The notes beneath the pieces are model-generated. The model searched no databases. It was not told the origin of the DNA and saw nothing but the letters and a program-made list of their open reading frames with translations. The position numbers and the translations under genes are program-made. Below are positions 62,774-64,000 of a stretch of DNA of 64,000 bases, piece by piece. The stretch's first letter is position 1, and each line of letters opens with the position of its first letter. This DNA is from Candidatus Chloroploca sp. Khr17 (lineage in GTDB: Bacteria; Chloroflexota; Chloroflexia; Chloroflexales; Chloroflexaceae): positions 1 to 64,000 of the forward strand of contig NZ_RYFF01000002.1 in assembly GCF_004138165.1 (NCBI RefSeq), written 5' to 3'.

Positions 62774-64000
62774 ATGACACGTGTTTTGATGGTGAGTACC
62801 GATGTGGTCGGTCCATCAATGGCGGGGCCAGGTATTCGTGCGCTCGAATTGGCGCGCGTGCTCGCACGTACACACGAGGTGACCCTTGCGATCCCCGAGG
62901 GCAGTAGGCCTTCGTCGCTGCCCTATGCGGTTGTTGCGTATCAGCCAGGCCGTGCGGGCGATCTTGCCGCTGCGGTCGCTGACACCGAGGTGATTGTTGG
63001 GCAGGGCTTTGTCTTTTCGCGCCATCCTGAATTGTTGGCTGCCTCACAACCGATTGCCATCGACCTTTACGATCCTCAGATCCTCGAGAGTCTGCATCTA
63101 GTGCGCCAAGTCGATCCGGTGACGGCGGCGATTGAGGCGCAGGGCTTTGTCGCTCGTACCAGGGCGCAACTCGAGCGGGGGGACTTCTTTTTTTGTGCGA
63201 CTGCGGTGCAACGCGATTATTGGCTTGGGGCTTTGAGTGTGCTTGGTCGTATGACGCCAACGCTGGTGGCTGAGGCTGATGATGATCTGCGCAGTTTGAT
63301 CGATCTTGTGCCGAGTGGCCTCGATCCTCAACCGCCACGTCGGGATCAGCCTGTTCTGCGTGGGGTGCATCCGGCGATTCCCGAGGATGCGTTTCTCTTG
63401 ATCTGGGCCGGTGGTCTCTGGGATTGGTTCGATCCGCAGCTTGTCGTACGTGCCGTTGCGCAACTCCGTGAGACGTGTCCACAACTCAGGCTCTGCTTCT
63501 TTGCCGGGGCTCGCCCTAATCCTGATGGCCCACCGATTGTGACGCCCGAGGGTCTGGCTGTGCGCGAATTGGCCGCGCACCTTGGGGTGCTCAACGAGAC
63601 GGTGATCATGCTTGATACCTGGGTGCCCTATGCCGAACGCGGTCGTTATCTCAGCGAAGCTGATGTTGGCGTCTCGGCGCATATGCCTGGGATCGAGACC
63701 CACTTTGCCTTTCGCACCCGTCTGCTCGATTATCTCTGGGCGCGTCTGCCGATCGTCTGTTCGCTGGGTGATAGTCTGGGGGAGCAGATCGCGCAGGCGG
63801 GGGGCGCGATCTGTGTTGCGCCCTACGATCTTGATGGCTGGTGCGCGGCCCTTCACCAACTCTATCACGATCGCGCGCAATGCAGGGCTATGGCTGCGTC
63901 AAGCGATGGCGTGGCTTGTACGTTCACCTGGGACGCGGTTGCTCAACCGCTGGTAGCTTTTTGTGATGCACCGCGTCGCACGGCACCCGATCATGGTGCA
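62774..64000 (+). CDS. glycosyltransferase, GT4-like (partial, cut by window end)
   Basis: Open for 409 codons to the window end with no stop. It starts at the ATG at 62774, just after the stop of the previous gene (TAATATG). N-terminus MTRVLMVSTDVVGPSMAGPG then IRALELARVLART is a GT-B N-terminal domain that scans for surface glycan synthesis enzymes. Later segments include LIWAGGLWDWFDPQLVVRAV and TFAF-like FAFRTRLLDYLWARLPIVCS near the C-terminus. Family 4-type glycosyltransferase, next step in the glycan locus. Donor and acceptor unknown. Confidence 0.8.
   Translation, partial: MTRVLMVSTDVVGPSMAGPGIRALELARVLARTHEVTLAIPEGSRPSSLPYAVVAYQPGRAGDLAAAVADTEVIVGQGFVFSRHPELLAASQPIAIDLYDPQILESLHLVRQVDPVTAAIEAQGFVARTRAQLERGDFFFCATAVQRDYWLGALSVLGRMTPTLVAEADDDLRSLIDLVPSGLDPQPPRRDQPVLRGVHPAIPEDAFLLIWAGGLWDWFDPQLVVRAVAQLRETCPQLRLCFFAGARPNPDGPPIVTPEGLAVRELAAHLGVLNETVIMLDTWVPYAERGRYLSEADVGVSAHMPGIETHFAFRTRLLDYLWARLPIVCSLGDSLGEQIAQAGGAICVAPYDLDGWCAALHQLYHDRAQCRAMAASSDGVACTFTWDAVAQPLVAFCDAPRRTAPDHGA

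Overview
The window reads as a chromosomal segment of a Chloroflexota bacterium, most likely class Chloroflexia. This is an inference from overall gene style: GC-rich codon use, fused multidomain glycosyltransferases, a split PntAA/PntAB/PntB transhydrogenase, a TAXI-type TRAP transporter and an acyl-CoA carboxylase operon. No rRNA, phage or transposase gene is present to test it. Genes are densely packed with short, clear Shine-Dalgarno sites. No rRNA, tRNA, CRISPR array or transposase was found.

Layout. 1-11119: housekeeping genes (PgpH-like 7TM-HD phosphodiesterase, GatB/YqeY protein, guanylate kinase, Rqc2/RqcH-type NFACT protein, small membrane protein, two lipoproteins, succinate-semialdehyde-type dehydrogenase, SDR reductase, proC). 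11190-26570 (minus strand): a six-gene operon of acyl-CoA dehydrogenase, a 3092-residue polyketide/PUFA-synthase-like megasynthase, a phosphopantetheinyl transferase, and the carboxyltransferase, biotin carboxylase and biotin carrier protein of an acyl-CoA carboxylase. 26887-32512: pntAA-pntAB-pntB, then a one-chain GlcD-GlcE fusion. 32685-38741: NarL-type regulator, DUF937-like and DUF1269-like proteins, then an uncharacterised three-gene unit (membrane protein, alpha/beta hydrolase-like protein, 587-aa protein). 38807-42243: TAXI-TRAP transporter and its binding lipoprotein. 42735-46975: glutaryl-CoA-dehydrogenase-like enzyme, then a SAM-I riboswitch controlling metY-metX. 47043-52714: sigma-like protein, glycosyltransferase, SEC-C protein, prepilin peptidase, aroE, mltG. 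53487-64000: polysaccharide export locus (exported protein, Tat-type polysaccharide deacetylase, ABC permease with an N-terminal chain-length-regulator-like domain, Wzt-type ATPase, a 1377-residue methyltransferase/triple glycosyltransferase, and a further glycosyltransferase cut by the window end).

The main system is the megasynthase operon. It appears self-contained: an enzyme to supply the extender (biotin-dependent carboxylase), the condensing and reducing megasynthase, the enzyme that would arm its carriers, and an acyl-CoA dehydrogenase. Two things are odd: all five carrier domains have Thr where the pantetheine-bearing Ser is expected, and the biotin carboxylase differs at several normally conserved ATP-site residues.

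A second theme is repeats. Intergenic spaces hold long, often perfect inverted repeats (up to 28-bp arms), several sharing an AGC-N3-GCT apex; some act plausibly as bidirectional terminators, but others sit in 5' leaders. A related palindromic element lies in frame inside the NFACT gene.
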